This document shows, in pieces, positions 47,500 to 58,608 of a stretch of 64,000 nucleotides of DNA. The first letter of the stretch is position 1. Each line of letters opens with the position of its first letter. Below the pieces are notes generated by a model. The model was not told the DNA's origin and made no database searches. It was given only the letters and a program-made list of their open reading frames with translations. The stretch is taken from NCBI GenBank assembly GCA_963377175.1, contig CAUJNA010003777.1, forward strand, positions 95,001 to 159,000, in the 5' to 3' direction. This DNA comes from Effrenium voratum. Taxonomy: Eukaryota; Sar; Dinophyceae; Suessiales; Symbiodiniaceae. The translations under genes and the position numbers were made by a program.

Positions 47500-48029
47500 C
47501 TTCATGCCCTGCTCAGGACGTCACGGAGATTCGGCCTTGTTCTCTACGTCAAGAGCTGATGAACTTTCAGGCAGGCAGTGTCCCCAATTCACCTGGGGTA
47601 ATGAGACCCGAGCTCGAGCCTTCAGGAGATGACAGCAAAGAAACATGGAACCTGAAAGAGGCCAGGCTTCCCGAGGTTTTTCCTAGCGCCCCACCTCCGA
47701 TCAATGGGGAACTCCGAGAAACTCTCACTTGCGAACCAGTGTCCGCCGTGGGGCCCGCGTCTTTGAACCTGGCTAAACCTGTTTCATGGAACAAATACAA
47801 AGGAGATCGAACAAATGGAATCAACACACATGAGTTTTCAACACAAAAAACAAAAAACATGCCAGACCTCATGACTCCAGATCTTGAGCTGTGCCCACCC
47901 ACATGGGGCCTGCCATTGTGTGTTAGTTTTATGGATTGTACTACGAATCCTCAAGTTTTCAAAAAAAGTGCCGACCGTGGCTCCAGATCTATTCTTGCTG
48001 TCTTGTGTTTCTTTCATTTAAGGCAGTGA
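47500..48029 (+). CDS. 177-codon open reading frame, unknown
   Basis: The longest non-repeat open frame in the window. It includes SLRQELMNFQAGSVPNSPGV, DDSKETWNLKEARLPEVFPS and NMPDLMTPDLELCPPTWGLP and ends at a stop at 48027-48029. It follows the CA repeat in frame, so the start is unknown (first ATG near 47559). Codon use is less GC-biased than in the short exons. AT-rich sequence follows. It could be an exon, a gag-like remnant, or chance. Confidence 0.35.
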
Positions 48030-49025
48030 ATTCCTATTTAAACTGTGTCTCACGATAATTCACAGCATCACCTGGAATTGCTTCCATATTAAGCCGTATG
48101 TAGATTCACGTTCATCGAACTCTTCTGGAAGGGAGTTCCTATTCTAACCCAATTTAACTTGGGCATTCTAACTGGCATATGTATTTTTATATATTGAAAT
48201 AAATAAAACTGAATTAAACACATTGTTGGAAAGGAGCTCCCGTTTTCTGAAAAAAACTACGACAAGAGACATCCGGCGATTTCATTGGCTTCCAAAAAAG
48301 CAGACCCCAGGGCGTGCAGCTCTCTTTTGGACAGGTTTCCCCAAATTTCCCTTGGTGGTGGCTTTAGGCATCGCCTCGCGGGCAAACTTAAAGCGCGTTT
48401 CCTGGGAGATGATGGCAAGGGGGACTGTTCCCTTCTCGGTACGGACATCCGCTTGTCAGCCACTGGCTTGGGTAGACTCGCTTTGTCTATCAGAGGGTAG
48501 CGGTGAATTTGAATTGGGGGGGGCAAAATCCCGCACTTCCAGTGAACATCCCGATCCCCACTAAAATCGACTAAAATGAGTGGTGCACCTGGTACCATTG
48601 GTTTTGACCCACCGCCTGGACATAAAAACCCAATGTACATACAACCAAAGGCTTCCCGAGTGAAACTCATACCCTCCCAAAAATGAGGCTTCAGCTGCCA
48701 GGCGACCCCTCAGCCTGAGGAGGCATGATCCAACGTGAGCTCGTATCGCCTCAGCTTCCATTGGCATTTCGGAGCTGTGAGCTGGGGTCAACGTGGGTCA
48801 AAGCACGGAAACATCTCTTTCTGTGGGGTCGGTAGAGGTCGACCGCTGAACATATGGGACAAGAATCAAGGGACTCAGAAACATGACCCACATCAAAAGT
48901 TTGGAGCAATGGTCCATCTGGGTGAAAGTGGAGCCAGAAGGGAGTTGATATTTCGGACCCCTATTTTTGAAGCCCAGTTATTATTTTAACGCCTCCGGCT
49001 CAGGCCGCTGACATTACAGGCCTGC
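48030..49025. other. no gene seen
   Basis: AT-rich start (AATAAATAAAACTG near 48200), then mid-GC sequence without exon signals. Confidence 0.35.
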
Positions 49026-49029
49026 TTTC

Positions 49030-52000
49030 TTATTTGCGTCCCTTTGGAATTGTCCCCTTGCCCCCTTCCCCTCTGAGATTTTTGCCCCCCTTTCTTTGTT
49101 GAGATCCATTCCCCCTTTCCGCCCTAAGGCCTTTTCTCCCTCTGATTTTTCCCTTTTCCTCCCTAAGATGTTTTCCCCCCTCTCCCTGTTGAGATCCTTT
49201 CCCCCCTTTCCCCCCTAAGGCCTTTTCCCCCCTGAGATATTCTCCCTTTTCCTCCCTTTCCCCCACTTTCCCCCCTACGGCCTTTTCCCCCCTTTGCCCC
49301 CTACGGCCTTTCCCCCCGCTGAGATCTTCTCCCTATTCCTCCTTAAGATCCTTTGCCCCCTTTCCCTGTTGAGATCCTTTCCCCCCTTCCCTTTAAGGCC
49401 TTTCCAGATCTTCTCCCTTTTCCTTCCTAAGATTGTTTTCCCCCTTTCCCTGTTGAGATCCTTCCCACCCTTTCCCCCCTCAGGTCTTTCCCCCCTGAGA
49501 GCTTCTCCCTTTTCCTTCCTTAGATCTTTCCCCCCTTTCCCTGTTGGCCTTTTTTTCCCAGATCTTCTCCCTTTCCTCCCTAAGATCTTTTCCACCCCTT
49601 TCCCTGTTGAGATCATTTCTCCCCTTTCCCCCCTACGGCCTTTGCCCCCAGATCTTCTCCCTTTCCTCCCTAAGATCTTTCCCCCCCTTTCCCTGCTCAG
49701 ATCCTTTCCCCCCTTTCCCCCCTAAGGCCTTTCCCCCCCTGAGATCTTCTCCCTTTTCCTCCCTAAGATCTTTTGCCACCTTTCCCTGTTGAGATCCATT
49801 CCCCCTTTCCCCCCTAAGGCCCTTTCTCCCTCTGAGTTTTTCCCTTTTCCTCCCTACGATGTTTTCCCCCCTCTCCCTGTTGAGATCCTTTCCCTCCTTT
49901 CCCCCCTAAGGCCTTTTTTCCTCCGCGATCTTCCCCCTTTTCCTTCCTAAGATCTTTTCCCCCCTTTCCTTGTTGAGATCCTTTCCCGCCCTTTCCCCCC
50001 TAAGGCGTTTTCCCCCCCAAGATCTTCTCCCTTTTCCTCCCTAAGATCCTTTGCCCCCTTTCCCTGTTGAGGTCCTTTCCCCTCTTTCCCCCCTAAGGCC
50101 TTTCCCCCCCTGAGATCTTTTTCCTTGTCCTCCCCAAGATCTTTTCCCTTGGTTGAGATCCTTTCCCCCTTTCCCCCCAAGATCTTCTCCCTTTTCCTCC
50201 CTAAGATCCTCTCCCACCTTTCCCTGTTGAGCTCCTTTCCCCCTTTTCCCCCTAAGGCCTTTTCAGATCTTCTCCCTTTTCCTCCCGAAGGTCCTTTGCC
50301 CCCTTTCCCTGTTGAGATCCTTTCCCCCTTTCCCCCCTAAGGCCTTTTCCCTGCCTGGGATCTTCTCCCTTTCCTCACTGAGATCTTTCCCCCCCTTTCC
50401 CTGTTGAGATCCTTTCCCTCCTTTCCTTCCTAAGGCCTTTCCCCCCGCTGAGATCTTCTCCCTATTCCTCCTTAAGATCCTGTGCCTCCTTTCCCCGTTG
50501 AGATCCTTTCCCTTTTCCTTCCTAAGATTGTTTCTTCCCTTTCCCTGTTGAGATCCTTCCCACCCTTTCCCGCCTAAGGCCTTTCCCCCCTGAGAGCTTC
50601 TCCCTTTTGCTTCCTTAGATCTTTCCCCCCTTTCCCTGTTGGCCTTTTTTCCCCCAGATCTTCTCCCTTTCCTCCCTAAGATCTTTTCCACCCCTTCCCT
50701 GTTGAGATCATTTCTCCCCTTTCCCCTCTAAGGCCTTTGTCCCCAGATCTTCCCCCTTTCCTCCCTAAGATCTTTCCCCCCCCCCTTTCCCTGCTGAGAT
50801 CCTTTTCCCCCTTTCCCCCCGAAGGCCTTTCCCCCCCCTGAGAGCTTCTCCCTTTTCCTTCCGAAGTTCTTTTCCCCCCTTTCCCTGTTAGGCTTTCCCC
50901 CCTAAGTCCTTTTCTCCCAGATCGTCTCCCTTTCCTCCCTAAGATCTTCCCCCCCCTTTCCTCCTTAAGATTTTTCCCACCCTTTCCCTGTTGAGATCCT
51001 TTCCCCCCTTTCCCTCCCAAGGCCTTTCCCCCCCCTGAGAGCTTCTCCCTTTTCCTTCCTAAGATCTTTTCCCCCCTTTCCGTGTTGGGCTTTCCCCCCT
51101 AAGTCCTTTTCTCCCAGATCTTCTCCCTTTCCTCCCTAAGATCTTCCCCCCCCCCTTTCCTTCCTAAGATTGTTTCCCCCCTTTCCCTGTTGAGATCCTT
51201 CTTCCCCCCTTGAGAGCTTCTCCTTCCTTAGATCTTTCCCTTCTGTCCCTGTTGGCCTTTTTTCCCCCAGATCTTCTCCCTTTCCTCCCTAAGATCTTTT
51301 CCACCCCTTTCCCTGTTGAGATCATTTCTCCCCTTTCCCCCCTAAGGCCTTTGCCCCCAGATCTTCTCCCTTTCCTCCCTGTTCCCTGCTCAGATCCTTT
51401 CCCCCCTTTCCCCCCTAAGGCCTTTCCCCCCCTGAGATCTTCTCCCTTTTCCTCCCTAAGATCTTTTGCATTTTTTTCCTGTTGAGATCCTTTCCCCCCT
51501 TTCCCCCCTAAGGCCTTTCCCCCCCTGAGATCTTCTCCCTTGTCCTCCCCAAGATCTTTTCCCTTGGTTGAGATCCTTTCCCCCTTTCCCCCCAAGATCT
51601 TCTCCCTTTCCTCCCTAAGATCTTTTCCACCCCTTTCCCTGTTGAGATCATTTCTCCCCTTTCCCCCCTAAGGCCTTTTTGCCCCAGATCTTCTGCTTTT
51701 CCTCCCGAAGATCCTTTGCCCCCTTTCCCTGTTGAGATCCTTTCCCCCTTTCCCCCCTAAGGCCTTTTCCCTGCCTGGGATCTTCTCCCTTTCCTCACTG
51801 AGATCTTTCCCCCCCTTTCCCTGTTGAGATCCTTTCCCTCCTTTCCTTCCTAAGGCCTTTCCCCCCGCTGAGGTCTTCTCCCTATTCCTCCTTAAGATCC
51901 TTTGCCTCCTTTGCCCGTTGAGATCCTTTCCCTTCTTCCCTTTAAGGCTTTCCAGATCTTCTCCCTTTTCCTTCCTAAGATTGTTTCCCCTCTTTCCCTG

Positions 52001-53745
52001 TTGAGATCCTTCCCGCCCTTTCCCGCCTAAGGCCTTTCCCCCCCTGAGATATTCTCCCTTTTCCTTCCTTAGATCTTTCCCCCCTTTACCTGTTGGCCTT
52101 TTTTCCCCCAGATCTTCCTTGTTTCCTCCCTAAGATCTTTTCCACTGTTGAGATCATTTCTCCCCTTTCCCCTCTAAGGCCTTGGTCCCCAGATCTTCTC
52201 CCTTTCCTCCCTAAGATCTTCCCCCCCCCCCCCTTTCCCTGCTGAGATCCTTTTCCCCCTTTCCCCCCGAAGGCCTTTCCCCCCCCTGAGAGCTTCTCCC
52301 TTTCCTTCCGAAGATCTTTTCCCCCCCTTTCCCTGTTAGGCTTTCCCCCCTAAGTCCTTTTCTCCCAGATCGTCTCCCTTTCCTCCCTAAGATCTTCCCC
52401 CCCCCTTTCCTCCTTAAGATCTTTCCCACCCTTTCCCTGTTGAGATCCTTTCCCCCCTTTCCCCTTTCCCCCCCCTGAGAGCTTCTCCCTTTTCCTTCCT
52501 AAGATCTTTTCCACCATTTCCCTGTTGGGCTTTCCCCCCTAAGTCCTTTTCTCCCAGATCTTCTCCCTTTCCTCCCTAAGATCTTCCCCCCCCTTTCCTT
52601 CCTAAGATTGTTTCCCCCCTTTCCCTGTTGAGATCCTTCTTCCCCCCTTGAGAGCTTCTCCTTCCTTAGATCTTTCCCCCCTTTCCCTGTTGGCCTTTTT
52701 TCCCCCAGATCTTCTCCCTTTCCTCCCTAAGATCTGTTCCACCCCTTTCCCTGTTGAGATCATTTCTCCCCTTTCCCCCCTAAGGCCTTTGTCCCCAGAT
52801 CTTCTCCCTTTCCTCCCCAAGATCTTTCCCCCCCCCCCCCTTTCCCTGCTGAGATCCTTTTCCCCCTTTCCCCCCTAAGGCCTTTCCCCCCCCGAGAGCT
52901 TCTCCCTTTTCCTTCCTAAATCTTTTCCCCCCTTTCCCTGTTGGGCTTTCCCCCCTAAGTCCTTTTCTCCCAGATCTTCTCCCTTTCCTCCCTAAGAGAT
53001 CTTCCCCCCCCCTTTCCTCCCTAAGATCTTTCCCACCCTTTCCCTGTTGAGATCCTTTCCCCCCTTTCCCTCCCAAGGCCTTTCCCCCCCTGAGAGCTTC
53101 TCCCTTTTCCTTCCTAAGATCTTTTCCCCCCTTTCCCTGTTGGCCTTTTTTCCCCAGATCTTCTCCCTTTCCTCCCTAAGATCTTTTCCACCCCTTTCCC
53201 TGTTGAGATCATTTCTCCCCTTTCCCCCCTAAGGCCTTTTTGATCCAGATCTTCTGCCTTTCCTCCCTAAGATCTTTCCCCCCCCCCCAGTTCCCTGTTG
53301 AGATCATTTATTTCCCCCCTTTTCCTTCTAAGGCCTTTTCCCACCCTCAGTTCTTCTCCCTTTTCCTCCCAAAGATCTTTCCCCCCCTTTCCTCCCTAAG
53401 TCCTTTTCCCTGAGTTCGTCTCCCTTTGCCTCCCTAAGATCTTTTCCCCCCTTTCCCGCTTAAGATCCTTTCCCCCGTTTCCCCCCTAAGGCCTTTTCCC
53501 CCCAAGATCTCCACCCTTCTCTTCCCAAAGTCTTTTTCCCCCTTTCCCGTTTGAGATCCTGTCCCCCCATTGCCCCTTAGGGCCTGTTCCCCCCAAGAAA
53601 GATTTCCCTTTTCCTCCCAAAGATCTTTTCCCCCCTTTCCCCCTTAAGGCATTTTTTCCCCAGATCTTCTCCCTTTCCTCCCTGAGATCTTTCCCCCCCT
53701 TTCGCTGTTGAGATCCTTTCCCCCTTTCCCCCCTTCATTTCCTTC
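49030..53745 (+). repeat. 4.7-kb pyrimidine-rich tandem array
   Basis: About fifty imperfect copies of a unit of roughly 90 bases built from TTTCCCTGTTGAGATCC, TTTCCCCCCTAAGGCC and AGATCTTCTCCC. Blocks of several units recur, for example the TGTTGGCC..CCACCCC segment near 49549, 50637, 51249, 52688 and 53139. The minus strand is open for long stretches (GKGGK/SQQ/EEK-rich), which reflects composition and is not called as a gene. Confidence 0.9.
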
Positions 53746-53859
53746 ACCAGCATGGGCAACATCCCCAGCATCACTTGCATCATCCGCATCCTTGGCAGGC
53801 GCTGATGCGGATGATGCAGGTGATGCTGGCGATGTGCCGCTGGAGCTGCTAAGGATGCG

Positions 53860-53935
53860 ACAGCGCACCCGGGGGGAATCGAACACCCCAATGTTTTTGA
53901 CAAACTGAGTTGCGCAAGCCCGCACAATGAACAGA
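53860..53935 (-). other. tRNA-like fragment
   Basis: The minus strand contains GTTCGATTCCCCCCGGGTGC, like a T-arm plus acceptor, and TGCGCAACTCAG, like box A. The acceptor stem does not pair, so this is at most a degraded tRNA or tRNA-derived SINE. Confidence 0.2.
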
Positions 53936-54580
53936 TTTAGTGAAGCGTCTTCGAATCACCGCGTGGTACGTGGACCCCCCCCCCCCCGCAACAGTCTGAA
54001 ATGGTGCCCCTGGGGAGGGGTCAGGGGAGGGGTAACAGGTAAAGAGGTAAGGAGCATTTTTTGTGTCCAACACGCCGTCTGTTGTCGGCGGACTTGTTGT
54101 TTGCTTGCCCTGTTGTTCTAACGGGATACAGTCATGACCGGTGAAGACATGTATTGGTGTTGTTTAGATGTCTCCCTTGTGGATTTAAAGGAACATGACC
54201 ATGATATTTTAGATGGCACGGAAAACGCCAATGGAAATCTGGGCGCTGTATCCAACGCATCAGTTTCCGCGGAGCATGGCGCGTCTGTTTTTTGTTTGAC
54301 CGCGGGAAGAGGAGGGGTCTCGTTCTCGTGCTCAATGAATGGGCGACCTCGCGCGGCTGCCAAGCAGTTCCGGAGAGTGTTAATTAGGAGAAGACACCGT
54401 GGCTCTAGCATGCTTTAAGCATGCTTTTCGGCGGGAAGGAAGCTGACAGGGCCCACACATCAGAGAAAGATATACGCCAAGGGTGTTTTCAACTGCGGGC
54501 TCCAGGGAAAGCTTCCTTGCAATCCTTCTCCCAGTAGATCCGACATTCGCAGGCCGATGCCCAGTTGAAGCTTTGGGATG

Positions 54581-55075
54581 TACCCAACGAATCCGTCAAG
54601 ACAATTAGAGAGTCCCACGGTAAAAATTAACTTTCACGGCAATTCCCATTTCGCGGCAATTAGTGACTTCTTAATTGACTTGCAAAATTAACTTTTCACG
54701 GCAACGGCAACGGCAACGGCAAAAAAACGCGGCAACAAAAACGGCAACGGCAACGGCAACGGCAACGGCTATTTTGGAAGTAGTTACTGCGAAACTACTG
54801 CACTGGAGCTAATCCGCAGTAGTTTGGAGCTAACTACTGCGAAACTACTGCGCTGAGATAATTTCGCAGTCGTTTGGAAGGAATTATTGCGAAACTACTG
54901 CACCTTGCCAAACAGCCACGGCAACAGCCACGGCAATTTCCCCGGTAAAAAATTAACTTTTCGCGGCAACGGCAACGGCAACGGCAACGGTAAAAAAACT
55001 GCCCACGGTAAAAAATAGCTTTCACGGTAAAAAATGTCTTGCCCCCGCTAATTGTCTTGACGGATTCACAGGGTA
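54581..55075 (+). mobile_element. 495-bp foldback element with terminal inverted repeats
   Basis: AATCCGTCAAGACAATTAG (54590-54608) is the exact reverse complement of 55048-55066. Adding the outer TACCC/GGGTA gives arms of about 28 bp. GATG flanks both sides (54577-54580, 55076-55079), a likely target duplication. Inside are CGGCAA tandem repeats, ACGGTAAAAA motifs, and three ACTGCGAAACTACTGC copies with inverted partners. No transposase is present. Confidence 0.75.
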
Positions 55076-55158
55076 GATGTACCGCCCTTTGTCTCTCCCT
55101 TGGCCCAGTTAATGCGTCGTTGCCTCAGGCGTGCCTTCTTTTTCCTGGCTGCCAATAA

Positions 55159-55317
55159 GTCAGACGAGCTGAGAGGTTGGTGACGAAGTGGGGCGTACGG
55201 CGAATTCGCACGGCTCCGGAGCCGGCGCGCAGTACGCCGATTTTCCCCCCGCCCGATCTCATCGTGAGAAGCGGGCGGGTGGCCAGTTGCCAGGGAGGCG
55301 ACTTGAGGGCCCAGTGA
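55159..55317 (+). CDS. exon-like segment ending in stop, unknown
   Basis: It reads VTKWGVRRIRTAPEPARSTP, then IFPPPDLIVRSGRVASCQGG, to TGA 55315-55317. High GC third positions. The minus strand is open too. Confidence 0.3.
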   Translation, partial: VRRAERLVTKWGVRRIRTAPEPARSTPIFPPPDLIVRSGRVASCQGGDLRAQ

Positions 55318-56217
55318 GGGTTCAATCGTGCCGGCTTGGGCTTCCAGTTTCTACGCGATAGCAGGGCAAGCAACCAAGTCGCTAAAATCTACTGTAGCAA
55401 TTATACTGGCTTGTCCAGCCATAGAGGTGTTCACTTGAACTATTATGGTGGCTAAAGATGGTCCGCCAAAAATACGGTTCTCTTTTTCTACAAGAGTTGC
55501 TGAGCAACTGGGAAAGGTTGGCCAAAAGCACGGAGGCAATTTTCAATCTTCAGCCATAGGTGAACGCATCGTTGCAGACCCAAATGGTTCAAGGTGTCTT
55601 TTTTGAGGCGACGTTGTTTTGACGGGAAACAAAATCGAACAGCCCCAGAAACCAAGATAGACCCCTACGAGGTTTTTGTTCACAACTTCAGCCCCGCGGC
55701 CGTCGCACCGTCGCTTTCGGCAAGTGCCCGTCTTGTACAGAGGATAGTTCGCCGGCGACCCTTGCCCAGCACCTTTGGAATCAACGCGATGCTTTGTTTG
55801 GTTTATCGCTGTGGGTGTGTGGCTTTTTGAGGGTGCCCTTTTTGGCTTGGGTTGGCGGCGTGTAGCCTAAAGAGGGTGCAGATGCACATGACTTGCTTGG
55901 TTCCAGGGCTATGAAGGTTGCGCACAGAGAGTGTTGACCATGGCGCACATGTGGCTGCACGATATGCTCCAAAGAAACATGCGTCTTGCGACGTGGTTGG
56001 TCCCATGCCCGAAAGTGTTGCTGTCTGTGCATATTCAGGTTGACATCGCAACCAAGTGATTGGGTGTGTCTTTCTGTATGAAACCCCTCAAAATGGGTTG
56101 GTTTTCCTGTGGTTTCCCTTGAAAACCAACCAGCAGGGGTTCCCCCCCAAAAAAAGCTCAGGTGATATCCCCAACATGCGGTGCTCTTTTTAGTACTCGC
56201 ACCACCCCACACCCCTC

Positions 56218-56275
56218 GCAGAACCTGGTGGAACCCTGGTGGAACCCTCGTGGAACTTTCGTGGAACCTTACCTC
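56218..56275 (+). repeat. GTGGAACCCT tandem repeat
   Basis: TGGTGGAACCC/TCGTGGAACTT units. Related runs lie at 57985-58023 and 58278-58333, and a shared leader (CCCCAACA..CGCAGAACC) also occurs near 57335. Confidence 0.65.
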
Positions 56276-56390
56276 AGAGCCCCGGACCACCCCGGAGCCT
56301 ATCTGGGCTGAGACCCCAGCAGCTGTTGGGGAAAAACTGATTCCTTGGGAAACCAATTAAACCCCCCCATTCCGAAGGTGCTGAGGCTCG

Positions 56391-56536
56391 GCAGAGGTCG
56401 CCGAAGCGCGGGCTCGTAGCGCCGAAGCCCGCCAGGGACGAATCTGTGTGGATGGCGCCGAATCGGTGCGCGGGTTGAGACATGAAAAGAGGAAGGCGCG
56501 CGGTGTGGAAGCTTCCAGCCCCGAAATGGGAAGAGG
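56391..56536 (+). CDS. exon-like segment, charged, unknown
   Basis: It reads AEVAEARARSAEARQGRICV, then DGAESVRGLRHEKRKARG, with strong codon bias, ending near AGAGG|GT. The minus strand (RFGAIHTDSSLAGFGATS) is a weaker alternative. Likely alpha-helical. Confidence 0.4.
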
Positions 56537-57449
56537 GTCCTGTTTGAAGGGGAACAGGCTGGGTTTTATGGAATCGAAAAAATGTGGGCAGCACGGTTGG
56601 TACAGTGGATTGATTCCCTGCAAGGGAACCCAGTTTACCCTTGTTTCTACCTGCAATTTGTGTGGAGTTAACCGTAGTGTGCCCGCACATTGACTTCCAA
56701 TAGGGTTGTTCTTGCGCTTGCCTTTGCGCTGCGATGGATGAAACTCCAAACGAATATTGGGACAAAGCATCTACTACCAACTTGTGCAGGGTGTTGTCAT
56801 CCACAACAAATCTCAGGAATTGAAGGAGCAGCGCCCAAGACCCATTGATCCCATGTTGACTTTGGGTTCTACTCGCATTCTTGGAGAAGTGGGTGATATT
56901 TCCCTTTCTAAAGCCCATGTGAAACCAGGTCGTAGAACCACTCAAACAGCCAAGAGGGGTCTCGGCGCTGCTCAAGTCGTGATTCCGTGACGAGCCAGCG
57001 CCTGCCAGGTGCTACGACGGCGTGCAAGAAATGATACCTGATGAAGAGGTCATGAGCATCGAGGCGGGGAAAGTGCGGGGAAGAAGCGCTCGCCCCTCTC
57101 GCAAAATCACATTGAAAAGGAGATCCCTCTAGCAATTTTGGCATTGGACATGCCAACGGTGTGCCCATGTCTGAAAAGCGCTTTCTTGGTGGTGGCCCGC
57201 AAAAGATCGTCAACTCCAAAGAGGGTTTCAATGTGTCTTTTTTCTGCTAGGGTCACAGGCAACTGGGAGACCACGGGTGGTCATGATTTGCAGTTAGAGA
57301 TGGGGTCATTCTTAAAAAATAAGCTCAGGCGATACCCCCAACAGCACCACACCCTCCCAGAATCGAATCCTCGCGGAACGCACCACGACCGGTTTTGCTG
57401 AGGATGCCGTGTTGTAACTTTGTAAAGCAAAGCTAAGAGTGACAACGCA

Positions 57450-57945
57450 ATCGCGCCCTGATCGGGGCCCGACGGCGCAATCGGGGCCCGATCGGGCCGA
57501 CGGTGCAATCGGGGCCCGATCGGGGCCCGACGGTGCAATCGGGGCCCGAGCGAGGCCCGACGGCGCAATCGGGCCCCGACCGGGGCGCGATGTGTCCCGT
57601 GGTGCAAGCGGGCTCCCACCAACCCCAGCCACTCAACGCCGGTTTTGTGTATCCAGCAACTAGGCCATGCCAGCTTGGTACAGTTGACGCGGCCCGACTG
57701 AGTCCGGCCCCGATCGGGGCCCGACGGCGCAATGGGGGCCCGCTCGGGGCCCGACGGCGCAATCGGGGCCCGATCAGGGGCCCGACGGTGCAATCGGGGC
57801 CCGATCAATCGGGGCCCGACGCCGCGATGTGTCCCGTGGTGCAAGCGGGCTGCCACGGCCCCGATCGGGGCCCGACGGCGCAATCGGGCCCGATCGGGCC
57901 CCAACGGTGCAATCGGGCCCCGACGGCGCATTGCCCGCCCGGTGA
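57450..57945 (+). repeat. GC-rich tandem repeat CGATCGGGGCCCGACGGCGCAA
   Basis: Units of 20-30 bases, in two blocks separated by unique sequence. A segment GCGATGTGTCCCGTGGTGCAAGCGGGCT is present in both (near 57586 and 57821), so the whole block was duplicated. Open in most frames because of composition. Confidence 0.85.
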
Positions 57946-58331
57946 ACCTCGCACACTTTCCTCAGGGCTGCCCCATAGCTTTTGCAGAACCTGGTGGAAA
58001 CCTCGTGGAGCTTTTTTGGAACCCAAAGCCTAAGCCATACTCAGTAATGCCAAGCATTTACTCTGCTGCACAGTGAGAGTCCCGCAGCAACGTGATTTGA
58101 TTTGCAACAAAGCCAACACTTCGGGCCGCACTGCCTGAAGAAGTGAGCAAGTGACAAAACATTGAAAGTGTGCTGAGAACCATGAACTTCGGTTTTGCTT
58201 AGTGTTCCGCCCATGAGCAAGGCGATCTTCTGAGCAAACGACGGGCGCACGACATATTGTGTTTCTTTAGGGCAAACCATGGAACCTTGCGAAACCTTTG
58301 TGGAACCTTTTGGTGCCTTGTGGAACCCTTG

Positions 58332-58508
58332 TGAGGGGAAGGGGCGCGAGTCAGCTTAGTCAGCTTTGGGGGGGTGTGCAGCGCAAAGAGGAAGGGGCGC
58401 GAGTCAGCTTAGTCAGCTTTGGGGGGGGGGTGTGAAGGGGAAGGGGCGCGAGTCAGCTTAGTCAGCTTTGGGGGGGCGCAAAGAGGAAGGGGCGCGAGTC
58501 GTTCCAGC
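58332..58508 (+). repeat. tandem repeat AAGGGGCGCGAGTCAGCTTA, 4 copies
   Basis: Units of about 45-55 bases with G-runs of variable length. The last copy is cut by the gap. Confidence 0.85.
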
Positions 58509-58608
58509 NNNNNNNNNNNNNNNNNNNNNNNNNNNNNNNNNNNNNNNNNNNNNNNNNNNNNNNNNNNNNNNNNNNNNNNNNNNNNNNNNNNNNNNNNNNN
58601 NNNNNNNN
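58509..58608. other. assembly gap (100 N)
   Basis: Exactly 100 N between two tandem arrays, a conventional gap of unknown true size. Confidence 0.98.

Noticed and set aside
49030..53745. Minus-strand GKGGK/EEK-rich open frames of 70-140 codons
   Set aside because: Purine-rich tandem repeats lack stops by composition; frames change between units.
53860..53935. tRNA gene on the minus strand
   Set aside because: T-arm-like and box A-like parts exist, but the acceptor and anticodon stems do not form. Kept only as a weak feature.
55781..56975. Long minus-strand frames (190-235 codons)
   Set aside because: No biased codon use and no motif. The + strand at 56391-56536 has better exon features, although a short part of the minus frame is protein-like.
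57433..57931. Overlapping GPDRGP/RAPIGA-type frames on both strands
   Set aside because: Open in nearly every frame because of the CGATCGGGGCCC repeat.
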